From Bacteroidales bacterium (GTDB taxonomy: Bacteria > Bacteroidota > Bacteroidia > Bacteroidales > 4484-276): a stretch of 64,000 nucleotides of DNA. Position numbers and translations under genes: made by a program. Of this stretch, positions 26,882-35,829 are shown one piece after another. Position 1 is the first letter of the stretch, and every line of letters starts with the position of its first letter. Below the pieces are notes generated by a model that was not told where the DNA came from, ran no database searches, and saw only the letters and a list, made by a program, of their open reading frames with translations. The stretch spans positions 1 to 64,000 of the forward strand of contig DASRND010000037.1 of assembly GCA_035647615.1 (NCBI GenBank), written 5' to 3'.

Positions 26882-28732
26882 TTATTGTACCTCCAATTGT
26901 TTTTTGATTTGTTCTTTTATTTCTTCTACTTTAAAAGGCAGCCCCTGAATCTTGTTGTATTGCAGGAAAGAGAGACCCTGGAAATTGAGCCGCAAATAGC
27001 TGGCAAACTGTCCGGTATTAAGCTCGCAAACCAGCAGTTTCTTAAAGCTTTTGAGTACCTCGTAGGTGTTGGCAGGTAAAGGTTTTATGTAATTAAAATG
27101 CACATAGCTCAGATTGTACCCTTCTTTTTTTAATTGACGGTAAGCGGTATACAAATGGCCGTAGGTGCCACCCCAGCCAATGAGCAGCAGTTCGCCGCTG
27201 GCGTCGCCATACACTTTTACATCAGGAACTTCACGCTGCACGCGATTAACCTTGTTTGCTCTCTCGTAGGTCATCAACTGGTGGTTTTCGGGAACGTAGG
27301 AAACCGAGCCGGTGACGGCCATTTTTTCGAGACCTCCCAGACGATGTTCCAGGCCTTTGGTGCCTGGTACCGCCCAACCTCTTACAAAGTCATCATTACG
27401 TCGATAGGGCTGAAAATCCTCTGCTCCTTCTTTTACCAACGGAGGATGAATTTCGGGTAGGGTGCTGATGTCGGGGATGCGCCACGGCTCTGAGCCATTG
27501 GCCAGGAAGCCGTCGGAAAGCAAGATTACCGGGGTCATGTGTTCGAGGGCTATGCGGGCGGCTTCAAAAGCATAGTTGAAACAATTACTTGGCGTGCTTG
27601 CAGCAATCACTACCAGCGGGCTTTCGCCATGTCGGCCATAAAGCGCCTGCATCAGGTCACTTTGCTCAGTTTTGGTAGGCAAACCGGTAGAAGGGCCGCC
27701 ACGCTGTACGTTAACAATTACCAATGGCAACTCCATAATAATAGCCAATCCGATTGCTTCTGCTTTAAGCGATAATCCGGGACCGGATGTAGAGGTTACA
27801 GCAAGGTGACCGGCAAAGCTGGCACCAATAGCGGTACAAACTCCTGCTATTTCATCCTCAGCCTGGAATGATTTTACGCCCAGATCTTTGCGTTTGGATA
27901 ACTCCTGTAAAATTTCACTGGCAGGGGTAATGGGATATGAGCCCAGGAAAAGTTTTAAATTGGCTTTTTCGGCTGCGGCAATCAAACCCCATGCTGCACC
28001 AAGGTTGCCGTTGATGCTGCGGTACGTGCCTTTCTCGATAATTGCGGGGGCAACACAATAACTCGGATGCAGCGCCTCCACTGTCTCGGCATAATAATAA
28101 CCGGCTTTGAGCACAATTTTGTTGGCTTCTATTACTACCGGTATTTTCTTGAATTTATTTTCAATAAATTTATTGGTAAATTCCATCGGACGATGAAACA
28201 ACCAATATACCATCCCCAAAGCAAACATGTTTTTGCTGCGCAGCACACTCTTCGAATCCATGTTGAGATCCTTCAGCGCTTCACGTGTGAGGGTGGTTAT
28301 GGGTGCTTTAACAACATTATAATCTCTAAAACCTAATTGTTGCAATGGATCTTTGACAGCTCCGGCACGCTCTATATTCTTTTCGGTAAAGCTATCGATG
28401 TCGATGATGACCGTGCCGCCACGCTTAATCCATTTGATGTTGGCTGCAAGAGCGGCAGGGTTCATGGCTACCAGCACATCAGCATAATCGCCCGGAGTAT
28501 TTATCTCCGTTTGTCCGAAATGAACCTGAAATCCTGATACGCCACCAACGGTTCCTTGCGGAGCACGAATCTCAGCAGGATAGTCAGGAAAGGTTACCAA
28601 ATCATTGCCCAGCAGCGCTGAAGTGTCAGAAAACAGGGTGCCGGTAAGCTGCATCCCATCGCCGGAGTCACCCGAAAATCGTATGACAACGTCGTCTAGT
28701 TCCTTGATTTTATCTTTAGTATTATCCGTCAT
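26882..28732 (-). CDS. korA: 2-oxoglutarate:ferredoxin oxidoreductase, fused gamma-alpha subunit
   Basis: 616 residues. The first ~195 residues are the gamma domain (VIRFSGDSGDGMQLTG, YPAEIRAPQGTVGGVSGFQVHFG). The remainder is the alpha subunit (GNLGAAWGLIAAAEKANLKL, PITPASEILQELSKR, SGPGLSLKAEAIGLAIIMELPLVIVNVQRGGPSTGLPTKTEQSDL in outline). This gamma-alpha fusion is the common form in Bacteroidota and actinobacteria. With KorB it runs the reductive or oxidative 2-oxoglutarate step in the cytosol. No dedicated ferredoxin or delta-subunit gene is adjacent. A good Bacteroidota promoter lies upstream. SucA, an NAD-linked alternative, is also present at 61.6 kb. Confidence 0.93.
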   Translation of the reverse strand: MTDNTKDKIKELDDVVIRFSGDSGDGMQLTGTLFSDTSALLGNDLVTFPDYPAEIRAPQGTVGGVSGFQVHFGQTEINTPGDYADVLVAMNPAALAANIKWIKRGGTVIIDIDSFTEKNIERAGAVKDPLQQLGFRDYNVVKAPITTLTREALKDLNMDSKSVLRSKNMFALGMVYWLFHRPMEFTNKFIENKFKKIPVVIEANKIVLKAGYYYAETVEALHPSYCVAPAIIEKGTYRSINGNLGAAWGLIAAAEKANLKLFLGSYPITPASEILQELSKRKDLGVKSFQAEDEIAGVCTAIGASFAGHLAVTSTSGPGLSLKAEAIGLAIIMELPLVIVNVQRGGPSTGLPTKTEQSDLMQALYGRHGESPLVVIAASTPSNCFNYAFEAARIALEHMTPVILLSDGFLANGSEPWRIPDISTLPEIHPPLVKEGAEDFQPYRRNDDFVRGWAVPGTKGLEHRLGGLEKMAVTGSVSYVPENHQLMTYERANKVNRVQREVPDVKVYGDASGELLLIGWGGTYGHLYTAYRQLKKEGYNLSYVHFNYIKPLPANTYEVLKSFKKLLVCELNTGQFASYLRLNFQGLSFLQYNKIQGLPFKVEEIKEQIKKQLEVQ

Positions 28733-28757
28733 TATTTTGACCTTATTATTAATGGCA

Positions 28758-28790
28758 CAAAGGTATCCATTCTTTTATGAAACCACCAAG
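28758..28790 (-). promoter_or_regulatory. Promoter of the korAB operon
   Basis: On the minus strand, CTTG (28787-28790), a 21-nt spacer, then the -7 box TACCTTTG (28758-28765), 25 nt before the korA ATG. Confidence 0.55.
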
Positions 28791-29017
28791 CGGCTTTCAA
28801 CAAAAGGCCCCTTTGCAGGTGGCTTTTCGTTGTCGTTAAGCCATTGACAACTAATCATATAAATGTGTGGAAGAGAGGTTTATTTTGTAGATAGAAAATG
28901 TAAGAGGCGGGGCAGTTCAAACTAATGTGAATCAATGTCTTAACCCATCCTCTTTGCGTTGATCAAAAACTAAAAATCAAATTAACTGTTTTAGATTTTA
29001 AAAACAAACCGCAACCC

Positions 29018-29935
29018 ATGGAATTACAAAAGCGTTATGCCGAAATCCTCACCTATCCCGTCATCGGAAAATTTATCGTCATTTTCGTTGGTATTATCCT
29101 CATCTGGATTCTTGTAAAACTGGTGCAGCGCAATTTCATCAGCCGCCTCAAAGACAGCACCAGCCGTTATCGTACCAGAAAAGCCTCTTCATTCGCCGGA
29201 TTTGTGCTGGGCATCACGCTCGTGATTATTGTTTTTAGCGACAAGCTAAGCGGGCTTACCATCGCGTTGGGAGTAATTGGCGCGGGAATTACCTTCGCCC
29301 TGCAGGAAGTCATCACATCCTTTGCGGGATGGATGGCTGTATCTATCAACGGGCTTTATCGCACCGGCGACCGGGTGGAAATGGGCGGCATAAAGGGCGA
29401 TGTGATGGACATCGGCATGTTGCGCACAACCATTATGGAAATTGGGCAGTGGGTGGATGGTGATCTATACAACGGGCGTATCGTTTCGGTTGGGAATAGT
29501 TTTGTTTTCAAAGAACCACTTTACAACTATTCCCGCGACTTTCCTTTTTTGTGGGATGAGGTAAAAATACCGGTGCAATATGGCAGCGACTATGCATTGG
29601 CGCAAAATATCTTTTTAAAAGTTGCCAATGAAACAGCCGAAAAACTAAGTGATAATGTTCATGATGAGTGGCAACATCTGCAACGAAAATACCTGCTCGA
29701 AGATGCCCGAACCGAGCCTATGGTTTCCATGATTGCCAACGACAACTGGGTGGAGTTCACCATACGTTATGTGGTAAATTATCGCCGGCGCCGAACCACC
29801 AAAACGGAGCTTTTCACCCGCCTGCTCCACGAGATAGAAATAACGAAGGGAGCTATCAAAATTGCTTCGGCCACTTTCCAGTTGGTGGATTCGCCGCCGC
29901 CTATTCTATCTGCCAAAGACCAGCCTGAGAAGTAG
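29018..29935 (+). CDS. MscS-family mechanosensitive channel
   Basis: 305 residues, ATG 29018. One N-terminal transmembrane segment (IVIFVGIILIWILVKLV, about residues 19-36) is followed by a second (SSFAGFVLGITLVIIVF) and the pore-lining helix TIALGVIGAGITFALQEVITSFAGW, with the Gly/Ala packing typical of MscS TM3. The cytosolic beta domain follows with GLYRTGDRVEMGGIKGDVMDIGMLRTTIMEIG, the family signature. The protein releases osmolytes when membrane tension rises. The cytosolic part is somewhat longer than the minimal MscS. It stands alone between korAB and the tandem uvrA, both on the other strand. Confidence 0.9.
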   Translation: MELQKRYAEILTYPVIGKFIVIFVGIILIWILVKLVQRNFISRLKDSTSRYRTRKASSFAGFVLGITLVIIVFSDKLSGLTIALGVIGAGITFALQEVITSFAGWMAVSINGLYRTGDRVEMGGIKGDVMDIGMLRTTIMEIGQWVDGDLYNGRIVSVGNSFVFKEPLYNYSRDFPFLWDEVKIPVQYGSDYALAQNIFLKVANETAEKLSDNVHDEWQHLQRKYLLEDARTEPMVSMIANDNWVEFTIRYVVNYRRRRTTKTELFTRLLHEIEITKGAIKIASATFQLVDSPPPILSAKDQPEK

Positions 29936-29937
29936 TA

Positions 29938-30108
29938 AATTCCAAATTTAAAAATTCAATGACCAGGTTTCGACAAGCTCAACCAACGGCTGGGTTTCGA
30001 CTGATTCCGACTGATTTCGACAAGCTCAACAACCAGCTCAAATAGTGGCTATACCAGGGAAATGATCAGCTAATTTTGGAATTTGGTTTTTTGGTTTTTT
30101 GGTTTTTT
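29938..30108. repeat. Family D hairpin with a family C element in its loop
   Basis: AAATTCCAAATTTAAAAATT on the left and ATTTTGGAATTTGG on the right are D-type arms. Between them lie TTCGACAAGCTCAACCAACG and a second TTCGACAAGCTCAAC, which are family C sequences. A run of GGTTTTTT repeats follows the right arm. Confidence 0.6.
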
Positions 30109-30112
30109 GTCT

Positions 30113-30153
30113 CCGCATTTCAATTTTCCTCCGCGTCTCTGCGCCTCCACGGT
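30113..30153. repeat. Family F fragment downstream of uvrA
   Basis: CCTCCGCGTCTCTGCGCCTC is one arm of the family F hairpin seen at 1017-1088, without its partner arm. Confidence 0.5.
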
Positions 30154-33100
30154 TCATTCCTCTTTGTTCCACCAGCTCATGCGCAGCGCTTCTGCGGTAA
30201 GTGAAACATGCGAATGAATAATTTCCGTCGGCGTGCCCAAGGCTACAATGTTTCCGCCCGCTGCTCCGGCTCCGGGCCCCAAGTCGATCACAAAATCCGA
30301 TTGGGCGATCACATCCAGATTATGCTCGATAATAATCAATGTCTGTCCATGATCGGCAAGCTGCCGGAAGAGGTGCATCAGCATTTCGACATCTTTAAAA
30401 TGCAAACCTCGGGTTGGCTCATCAAGCAAATAAAGATTGTGGCCGTTACCGGAATGGAGCAATTCCACAGCAAGCAAGAGCCGCTGCAGCTCGCCGCCTG
30501 ATAAAGTGGATGTAGCCTGGCCACAACAAAGATATCCCAAACCAACACGCTGCATTACTTTCAGCGCTTCAGTGATTTGTTTATCAAAATAAAAAAAATC
30601 GATTGCCTCTGCCACGCTCGTTTCTAAAAGGTCGTAGATATTTTTGTTATTGATCCGGCATGCCAGCACCTGTGACTGATAGCGTTTCCCTTTACACTCG
30701 TCACAAACCACCGTGACATCCGACATGAAATCGAGCGCTATTTGTATTTCCCCTTTGCCCTGACATTTCTCACAGCGGCCACCGGAAGTGTTGAATGAGA
30801 AATGCGTTTTGCGAAGTTTTTGCACAATAGCTTCCGGCGTTTTCGCAAAGTGCGCGCGCACCCGGTCGAACATCCCCGAAAGGGTAAGCAGATTGCTTGA
30901 CTGACTGGTGGCGGCAGCTTTTTGCGTAAGCATGGCTACCTCATCAAACTGATCGAGTCCTGTTATTTTTTTGCAACCTCTGGCTTGCCGTGCAGCCGCT
31001 GAAGCTGCGATGACCTCAAAAAGCAACGTAGATTTCCCGCTCCCCGACACGCCACTGATGGTTACAATTTTCCTTGTCGGAATATGTAGATCAATGTTTT
31101 TAAGATTATTGGCGAAAGCCGAATGCATAGTGATAACTTCGGAAAGATTTGCTGGTGGGGCGCTGTTGCTAAGATGTTTCTTTTCATCCAAAAGATATTT
31201 GCCGGTAATGGATTTTGTATTGGTTTTGATTTGTTCGGGCGTTCCACAGGCAAGCAAATTTCCGCCCTGCTCTCCTGCTCCTGGTCCTAGCTCCAGCACC
31301 TGATCAGCGGCAAGTATAATATCCCGGTCGTGTTCTACCACCACCACAGTATTTCCGGCATTGCGCAAACGACGCAACAGCTCGATGAGTCGCCCGGTGT
31401 CGTGCGGATGCAAACCGGTGGTAGGCTCGTCGAGCACACAGGTAACTCCCGTAAGGCCATTGCCAATTTGTGCGGCCAGCCTAACGCGCTGCGCCTCTCC
31501 GCCCGAAAGCGTAACAGCTCCCCTACTTACCTGCAGATAGCCCAACCCCAAATCCTGCACGTTTCCCAGCTTTGGCAGCAGCTCATCAACCAGTTGCCTT
31601 GCAACCAGTTTTTCTTTTTCATTTAGCGATAGCGAATCCCATCTGGTAAAAAATTCGATTGCCTCATTAATACTCAAATCGGCCAACTGACCAATGTGAC
31701 AGCCGGCAATTTGAAATGAGCGCGCCGTTTCGTTGAGGCGTGCACCCCGGCAATCGGGGCAGGATACCATTTTCATAATTTCCATCATCGCCTCGCCACG
31801 GTGGTCGGCATGCTTGCGGTGGTATTCCTCTTCGACAAGATGCGCCAACCCCGGCCATGTTCCCTCAAAATGATGGGTGCCTTCGCGGACGCCCCTTTTG
31901 TAATGCCACGAAACGCTGTAAACCTCATCGCCGGTGCCATTAAGCGCCACCTGCTTTTCCTTCTCCGAAAGGGAATGATAAGGCTTTGAGAAATCCAGAT
32001 TTAATCGTTTGCCTGCAGCCAACAAGGTATGAACATGCTGGCCGTGCGGATCACCATAAAACTTTCCCCATTTGGTAGCGCCCATCGCGCCTTCCGTGAG
32101 TGGCCTTTCGGGATTGCTGATCAGCGCTTGGCTGTCGCAAATGGTTATGGTTCCCAGGCCATCACAACTTTTGCAGGCTCCCTGTTGGTGATTAAACGAA
32201 AACAACGAAGAGAAGGGCTGCGCTGAATAAATTTCGGACCGACCGATGCGCGAAAAAAGCAAACGATAAAGATCATAAATACCGGTGACAGTACCCACAG
32301 TAGAGCGAACATTGCCAGCGGCCGACCGCTGATGGATGGCGATGGCCGGCGTGATTCCTTCGGCAGAATCGAATCCTGCCGCTGTGCGCATTCCCACCTG
32401 TGCACGCACATACGGCGAGAAACATTCCAGAAAACGGTTGCTGCTTTCGGCATACAAGGTGTCGAAAGCCAGCGACGACTTGCCGCTGCCCGAAACGCCG
32501 GTGATGACGGTAATTTTATTTTTTAAAATCTCAACATCAATATTTTTCAGATTGTGGGTGGTTACTCCACGAAACCTGATGTTGGGATGAACAACCGCCG
32601 GAGGTACGGAAGTGAAAATTCTATTTTTATTATTAAAAAACTCCGCCAACGCTTTACCGGTAAGCGATTGCGGATGATGTAGGATTTCTGTGGGATGTCC
32701 TTCGAAAATAATTGTTCCGCCATCTTCGCCGCTTCCAGGGCCAAGATCGATGATGTGGCCTGCCGCAGCCACCACGCCGGCATGATGCTCTATCACCACT
32801 ACCGTATTTCCCTGGTCGGTAAGCAAGCGAAGTGCCTCAAGTAAAACCTTTACGTCGGCATGGTGCAGACCAATTGTAGGCTCATCGAGCAGGTAGAGCG
32901 TGTGTGCCGCCGATGGACGCGCCAACGCCGTGGCTAATTTTATCCGCTGCGCCTCTCCCCCACTTAGTGTTGTCGATCGTTGCCCCAGCTTCAGATAGCC
33001 CAATCCTAACTGCACAAGCATTTCAGCGATGCGGCGGATGGCGGGCTGAGCGGAAAAGAAATCCAGCGCCTCTTCTACCGAAAGCTCCAGCACATCATAA

Positions 33101-35064
33101 ATATTGAGCCCACGATAAGTTGCCTGAAGCGTCTCTTCATTAAAACGCCGGCCATTACAGCTTTCGCAAACGATCTCAACATTTCCCATAAAGTGCATAC
33201 CCACCTGCTGGTAGCCGGCGCCCTGGCAAACCTCGCAGCGACCACCGGCGACATTAAACGAAAACTGTCCTTTTTTCCAGCCACGCTTTTTGCTTTCAGG
33301 CAGTGCGGCAAACAAGTCGCGGATGTAGTCGAACATTCCTGTATAAGTGGCAGGATTGCTCCGCGGCGTGCGGCCAATGGGGGCCTGATCTATCATTACC
33401 ACCTGTTGCACCTGTTCCCATCCGGTTATTTTTTCGAAATACTGAACCGACAAAGATTTATTTTGTATCAGATGCTCAGCTCCTTCGGCCAGCGTCTGCA
33501 TGAGCGACGACTTTCCGGCACCTGAAACGCCGGTTATAACATTGAGTGCATGCAGATAAAAATGTGCGGATACCTTTTTTAAATTATGCAATGAGGCGCC
33601 AATCAAATGGAGGGCCGAACCGGAAACAGGGATTTCTTTATTAATAAAAAAAACTTCCTTGACTAACAAAAAATCCAGCGTGCTGCTGTTGGTAACTTTT
33701 AAAGTGCTCAGCGCGGCAGCCGGATGGTTGATGAGCAACTCACCGCCATGGATTCCGGCGGCAGGACCAAGGTCGATCACATGATCGGCATGGCGGAGAT
33801 ATTCGTCGTCGTGCTCCACCACGATCACCGTGTTGCCCTGATCGCGCAGCTCAAAAAGCATATCAATCAGCGCTTTGTTTTCGGTGGGATGCAGCCCGAT
33901 GGAAGGCTCATCAAAAATGTACAGCACGCCGTTCATCTCTGCTGTGATTTGCGCAGCCAGGCGCAGGCGCTGGCTTTCGCCACCCGAAAGCGTCGTCGAT
34001 TCCCGGTCGGTAGAAAGATATCCGACGCCGAGCTTTTCGAGAAGATGGGTACGTTTAAGGATTTCGCCAAGCAACAAGCCCTCGGCGGAAGCCGGCTCTG
34101 TAGCAGCCTTATAAACTGAAAGCTCCTGCGACAATGCCCTGAGCGAAAGAGCCGCCAGTTGAGCAATATTTTTGCCGTGCCAACGGACCGATCGTGCGGC
34201 TGTATTAAGTCGGGTTCCATGGCATTCGGAGCATCGATGGGTGCGCACAAAACGCAGGATATTTTTGTTGCGGTCGCGCCGCAATATCTCGTTCATCACC
34301 GGGATCACACCTTTATAAAATCCCATGTCGCGTGGCTTAGCAGTGATTCCGCTCCAGCGCATACGCGATTCGAGGGTATGTTTTCCAAAAGGAATCTCAA
34401 CCTTATTGCTGCCATACAACACCACCTGTTGCTCTGATTCGGTCAGCTCGTTCCAGGGAATGTCTACCGAAAATCCTTCGGCACGGCACACCTCGTCGAG
34501 CACGTCCATGGTTACCTGCGAATAGATAATATAGCCATTGGGCGCTGTAATAACAAAAGCGCCCTGGCGCAGGCTTTTGCTCCCGTCGGCGATGAGCAAC
34601 TGCGGGTCGATGCGGTCTTCCACACCCAGCCCCTGGCAATGCATACAGGCGCCTTGCGGACTGTTGAAAGAGAAAAGGCTACGCTGGATTTTTAGTTTTG
34701 GATCGTCGGAGTGACCGAAGCGCGCCATGAGCAGCCGCAGATAATCGTAAATACCCGTGATGGTGCCCACCGTTGAACGAGCACTGCGAATCACGGTTTT
34801 TTGATTTACAGCGATGGCTGGCGAAAGTCCCTCGATGCTTTCAACCTCCGGACGCCTGGTTTTTCCCATCAATTGCCGGGCATGGGCTGAGAATGTTCCC
34901 AGGTAACGATTTTCGGCCTCGCGATAAATTACATCATACACCAGCGACGATTTGCCTGATCCTGAAACACCGGTTACAACCACAAGTTGGTTTTTAGGAA
35001 TCTCTAAAGAAATATCTTTCAGGTTGTTTTGGCTAGCGTGGCGGATGCGGATGACGTCGGACAT
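30154..35064 (-). CDS. Tandem UvrA2-type excinuclease ABC subunit A (two fused units, four ABC cassettes)
   Basis: 1636 residues against about 940 for ordinary UvrA. Four Walker A motifs GVSG(S/A)GKS lie at residues 32-39, 512-519, 856-863 and 1338-1345, four LSGGE signatures at 359, 700, 1186 and 1521, and four Walker B DEP motifs near 385, 727, 1212 and 1548. Zinc pairs C140/C143 with C278/C281, C610/C613 with C633/C636, and matching sets in the second unit are intact; the C-terminal ones keep the canonical CxxC-x19-CxxC spacing. In both units the text runs straight from RSTVGT...LLF/LLM to SLFSFN, so the ~110-residue UvrB-binding domain is absent. This is the UvrA2 class, doubled. UvrA2 proteins are linked to DNA-damage or drug tolerance; a role here is inferred. 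A family-typical UvrA with the UvrB domain is not in this window. Confidence 0.9.
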   Translation of the reverse strand: MSDVIRIRHASQNNLKDISLEIPKNQLVVVTGVSGSGKSSLVYDVIYREAENRYLGTFSAHARQLMGKTRRPEVESIEGLSPAIAVNQKTVIRSARSTVGTITGIYDYLRLLMARFGHSDDPKLKIQRSLFSFNSPQGACMHCQGLGVEDRIDPQLLIADGSKSLRQGAFVITAPNGYIIYSQVTMDVLDEVCRAEGFSVDIPWNELTESEQQVVLYGSNKVEIPFGKHTLESRMRWSGITAKPRDMGFYKGVIPVMNEILRRDRNKNILRFVRTHRCSECHGTRLNTAARSVRWHGKNIAQLAALSLRALSQELSVYKAATEPASAEGLLLGEILKRTHLLEKLGVGYLSTDRESTTLSGGESQRLRLAAQITAEMNGVLYIFDEPSIGLHPTENKALIDMLFELRDQGNTVIVVEHDDEYLRHADHVIDLGPAAGIHGGELLINHPAAALSTLKVTNSSTLDFLLVKEVFFINKEIPVSGSALHLIGASLHNLKKVSAHFYLHALNVITGVSGAGKSSLMQTLAEGAEHLIQNKSLSVQYFEKITGWEQVQQVVMIDQAPIGRTPRSNPATYTGMFDYIRDLFAALPESKKRGWKKGQFSFNVAGGRCEVCQGAGYQQVGMHFMGNVEIVCESCNGRRFNEETLQATYRGLNIYDVLELSVEEALDFFSAQPAIRRIAEMLVQLGLGYLKLGQRSTTLSGGEAQRIKLATALARPSAAHTLYLLDEPTIGLHHADVKVLLEALRLLTDQGNTVVVIEHHAGVVAAAGHIIDLGPGSGEDGGTIIFEGHPTEILHHPQSLTGKALAEFFNNKNRIFTSVPPAVVHPNIRFRGVTTHNLKNIDVEILKNKITVITGVSGSGKSSLAFDTLYAESSNRFLECFSPYVRAQVGMRTAAGFDSAEGITPAIAIHQRSAAGNVRSTVGTVTGIYDLYRLLFSRIGRSEIYSAQPFSSLFSFNHQQGACKSCDGLGTITICDSQALISNPERPLTEGAMGATKWGKFYGDPHGQHVHTLLAAGKRLNLDFSKPYHSLSEKEKQVALNGTGDEVYSVSWHYKRGVREGTHHFEGTWPGLAHLVEEEYHRKHADHRGEAMMEIMKMVSCPDCRGARLNETARSFQIAGCHIGQLADLSINEAIEFFTRWDSLSLNEKEKLVARQLVDELLPKLGNVQDLGLGYLQVSRGAVTLSGGEAQRVRLAAQIGNGLTGVTCVLDEPTTGLHPHDTGRLIELLRRLRNAGNTVVVVEHDRDIILAADQVLELGPGAGEQGGNLLACGTPEQIKTNTKSITGKYLLDEKKHLSNSAPPANLSEVITMHSAFANNLKNIDLHIPTRKIVTISGVSGSGKSTLLFEVIAASAAARQARGCKKITGLDQFDEVAMLTQKAAATSQSSNLLTLSGMFDRVRAHFAKTPEAIVQKLRKTHFSFNTSGGRCEKCQGKGEIQIALDFMSDVTVVCDECKGKRYQSQVLACRINNKNIYDLLETSVAEAIDFFYFDKQITEALKVMQRVGLGYLCCGQATSTLSGGELQRLLLAVELLHSGNGHNLYLLDEPTRGLHFKDVEMLMHLFRQLADHGQTLIIIEHNLDVIAQSDFVIDLGPGAGAAGGNIVALGTPTEIIHSHVSLTAEALRMSWWNKEE

Positions 35065-35104
35065 GGATTAGAAGAGTTTTGTGGGGCAAAGAACGGGAAA
35101 AAAG
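35016..35104. repeat. 89-bp direct repeat, copy 1 (uvrA 5' end)
   Basis: It covers the first 16 codons of the tandem uvrA and 40 bp upstream. It is repeated at 35447-35535 with three mismatches. Confidence 0.9.
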
Positions 35105-35231
35105 TCCATGGCAATTGACCGGGAGTGAAACGTAAGTTATCCGATGCCAACATGTTGGTCGGGAAAACGGATAATCCTATTTCCTGACTTCGACAATGTG
35201 GATAATGAATTGCAAAAATTGTAGGTTAATG

Positions 35232-35400
35232 CTCTCGAAGTAAGAAGATGAACCCAAAGGGTTCAAATGTTTATAGCACGATGAACGCAAGCAATGTGTT
35301 CGACCCCGTCGGGGTCGCATCGTTTTTGCAACAATCGTTTTCTATAAACATGCAATCCCTTCGGGATTAAAAGCGCAAAACATGAAAGAAGCGAAACATC
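35232..35400 (+). repeat. Family E three-hairpin element, copy 1
   Basis: It contains three short palindromes: GAACCCAAAGGGTTC (35250-35264), GACCCCGTCGGGGTC (35302-35316) and AATCCCTTCGGGATT (35354-35368), joined by AAATGTTTATAGCA and GCAACAAT. It aligns, inverted, over its whole length with 55047-55214. Confidence 0.85.
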
Positions 35401-35417
35401 TAAAAGTTCAAAATGAA

Positions 35418-35446
35418 GAACCCGAAGGGTTCAAATGTTTATAGCA
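35418..35446 (+). repeat. Partial family E module next to the duplicated uvrA end
   Basis: GAACCCGAAGGGTTC followed by AAATGTTTATAGCA repeats the first module of the E element and ends exactly where the 89-bp repeat copy 2 begins. Confidence 0.8.
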
Positions 35447-35535
35447 CTTTCAGGTTGTTTTGGCTAGCGTGGCGGATGCGGATAACGTCGGACATGGATT
35501 AGGAGAGTTTTGTGGGGCAAAGAATGGGAAAAAAG
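35447..35535 (-). pseudogene. Duplicated 5' fragment of uvrA (89-bp direct repeat, copy 2)
   Basis: Differs from 35016-35104 at three positions. It retains the ATG (35493-35495, minus strand) and codons 2-16; the reading frame then runs into element E sequence and stops (18 codons). It is a broken remnant with its own copy of the upstream 40 bp. Confidence 0.85.
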
Positions 35536-35554
35536 GTGCAGGCCTATTTGGGCA

Positions 35555-35706
35555 AAATCCAAAAAACATTAAAACAAGTTCCAAATAAAATCCAATTCCA
35601 AAAACTCAATAAACCTTATCGTCGAGAGTATTTAATATGTGCTAAACATGGTTTTGTAAATTGTTTTTTTGGAATTTATTTGTCATTTGATATTTGGAAC
35701 CTGGGA
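35555..35706. repeat. Family D AT-rich hairpin, copy 3
   Basis: Left AAAATCCAAAAAACATTAAA and TTCCAAATAAAATCCAATTC; right TTTTGGAATTTATTTGTCAT and ATATTTGGAACC. The gene-free stretch 35065-35829 is fully accounted for by repeats and a terminator. Confidence 0.6.
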
Positions 35707-35780
35707 ATTCCCGGCAGTATTTCTCCTACCGTGTAAACAGGCGATACGCAGCACTACACTCCAGCTCATAGCGCAAACAA

Positions 35781-35810
35781 AAAACCCGGCTTTGTGTGGC
35801 CGGGTTTTTT
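35781..35810. terminator. Intrinsic terminator of the EF-G paralogue gene
   Basis: AAAACCCGGC (35781-35790) pairs with GCCGGGTTTT (35799-35808), with T or A runs on both sides. Confidence 0.9.
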
Positions 35811-35829
35811 TATTGATAAAATGATAATG

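Noticed and set aside
28750..28770. TGGCAC at 28753-28758 as a sigma-54 promoter upstream of korA
   Set aside because: The -12 element (GC at the correct distance) is missing, and the sequence is on the wrong strand for korA.
30154..35064. Reading the four ABC cassettes as a transporter or a set of separate genes
   Set aside because: The UvrA zinc pairs and order are present, no membrane segments occur, and the frame is continuous for 1636 codons.
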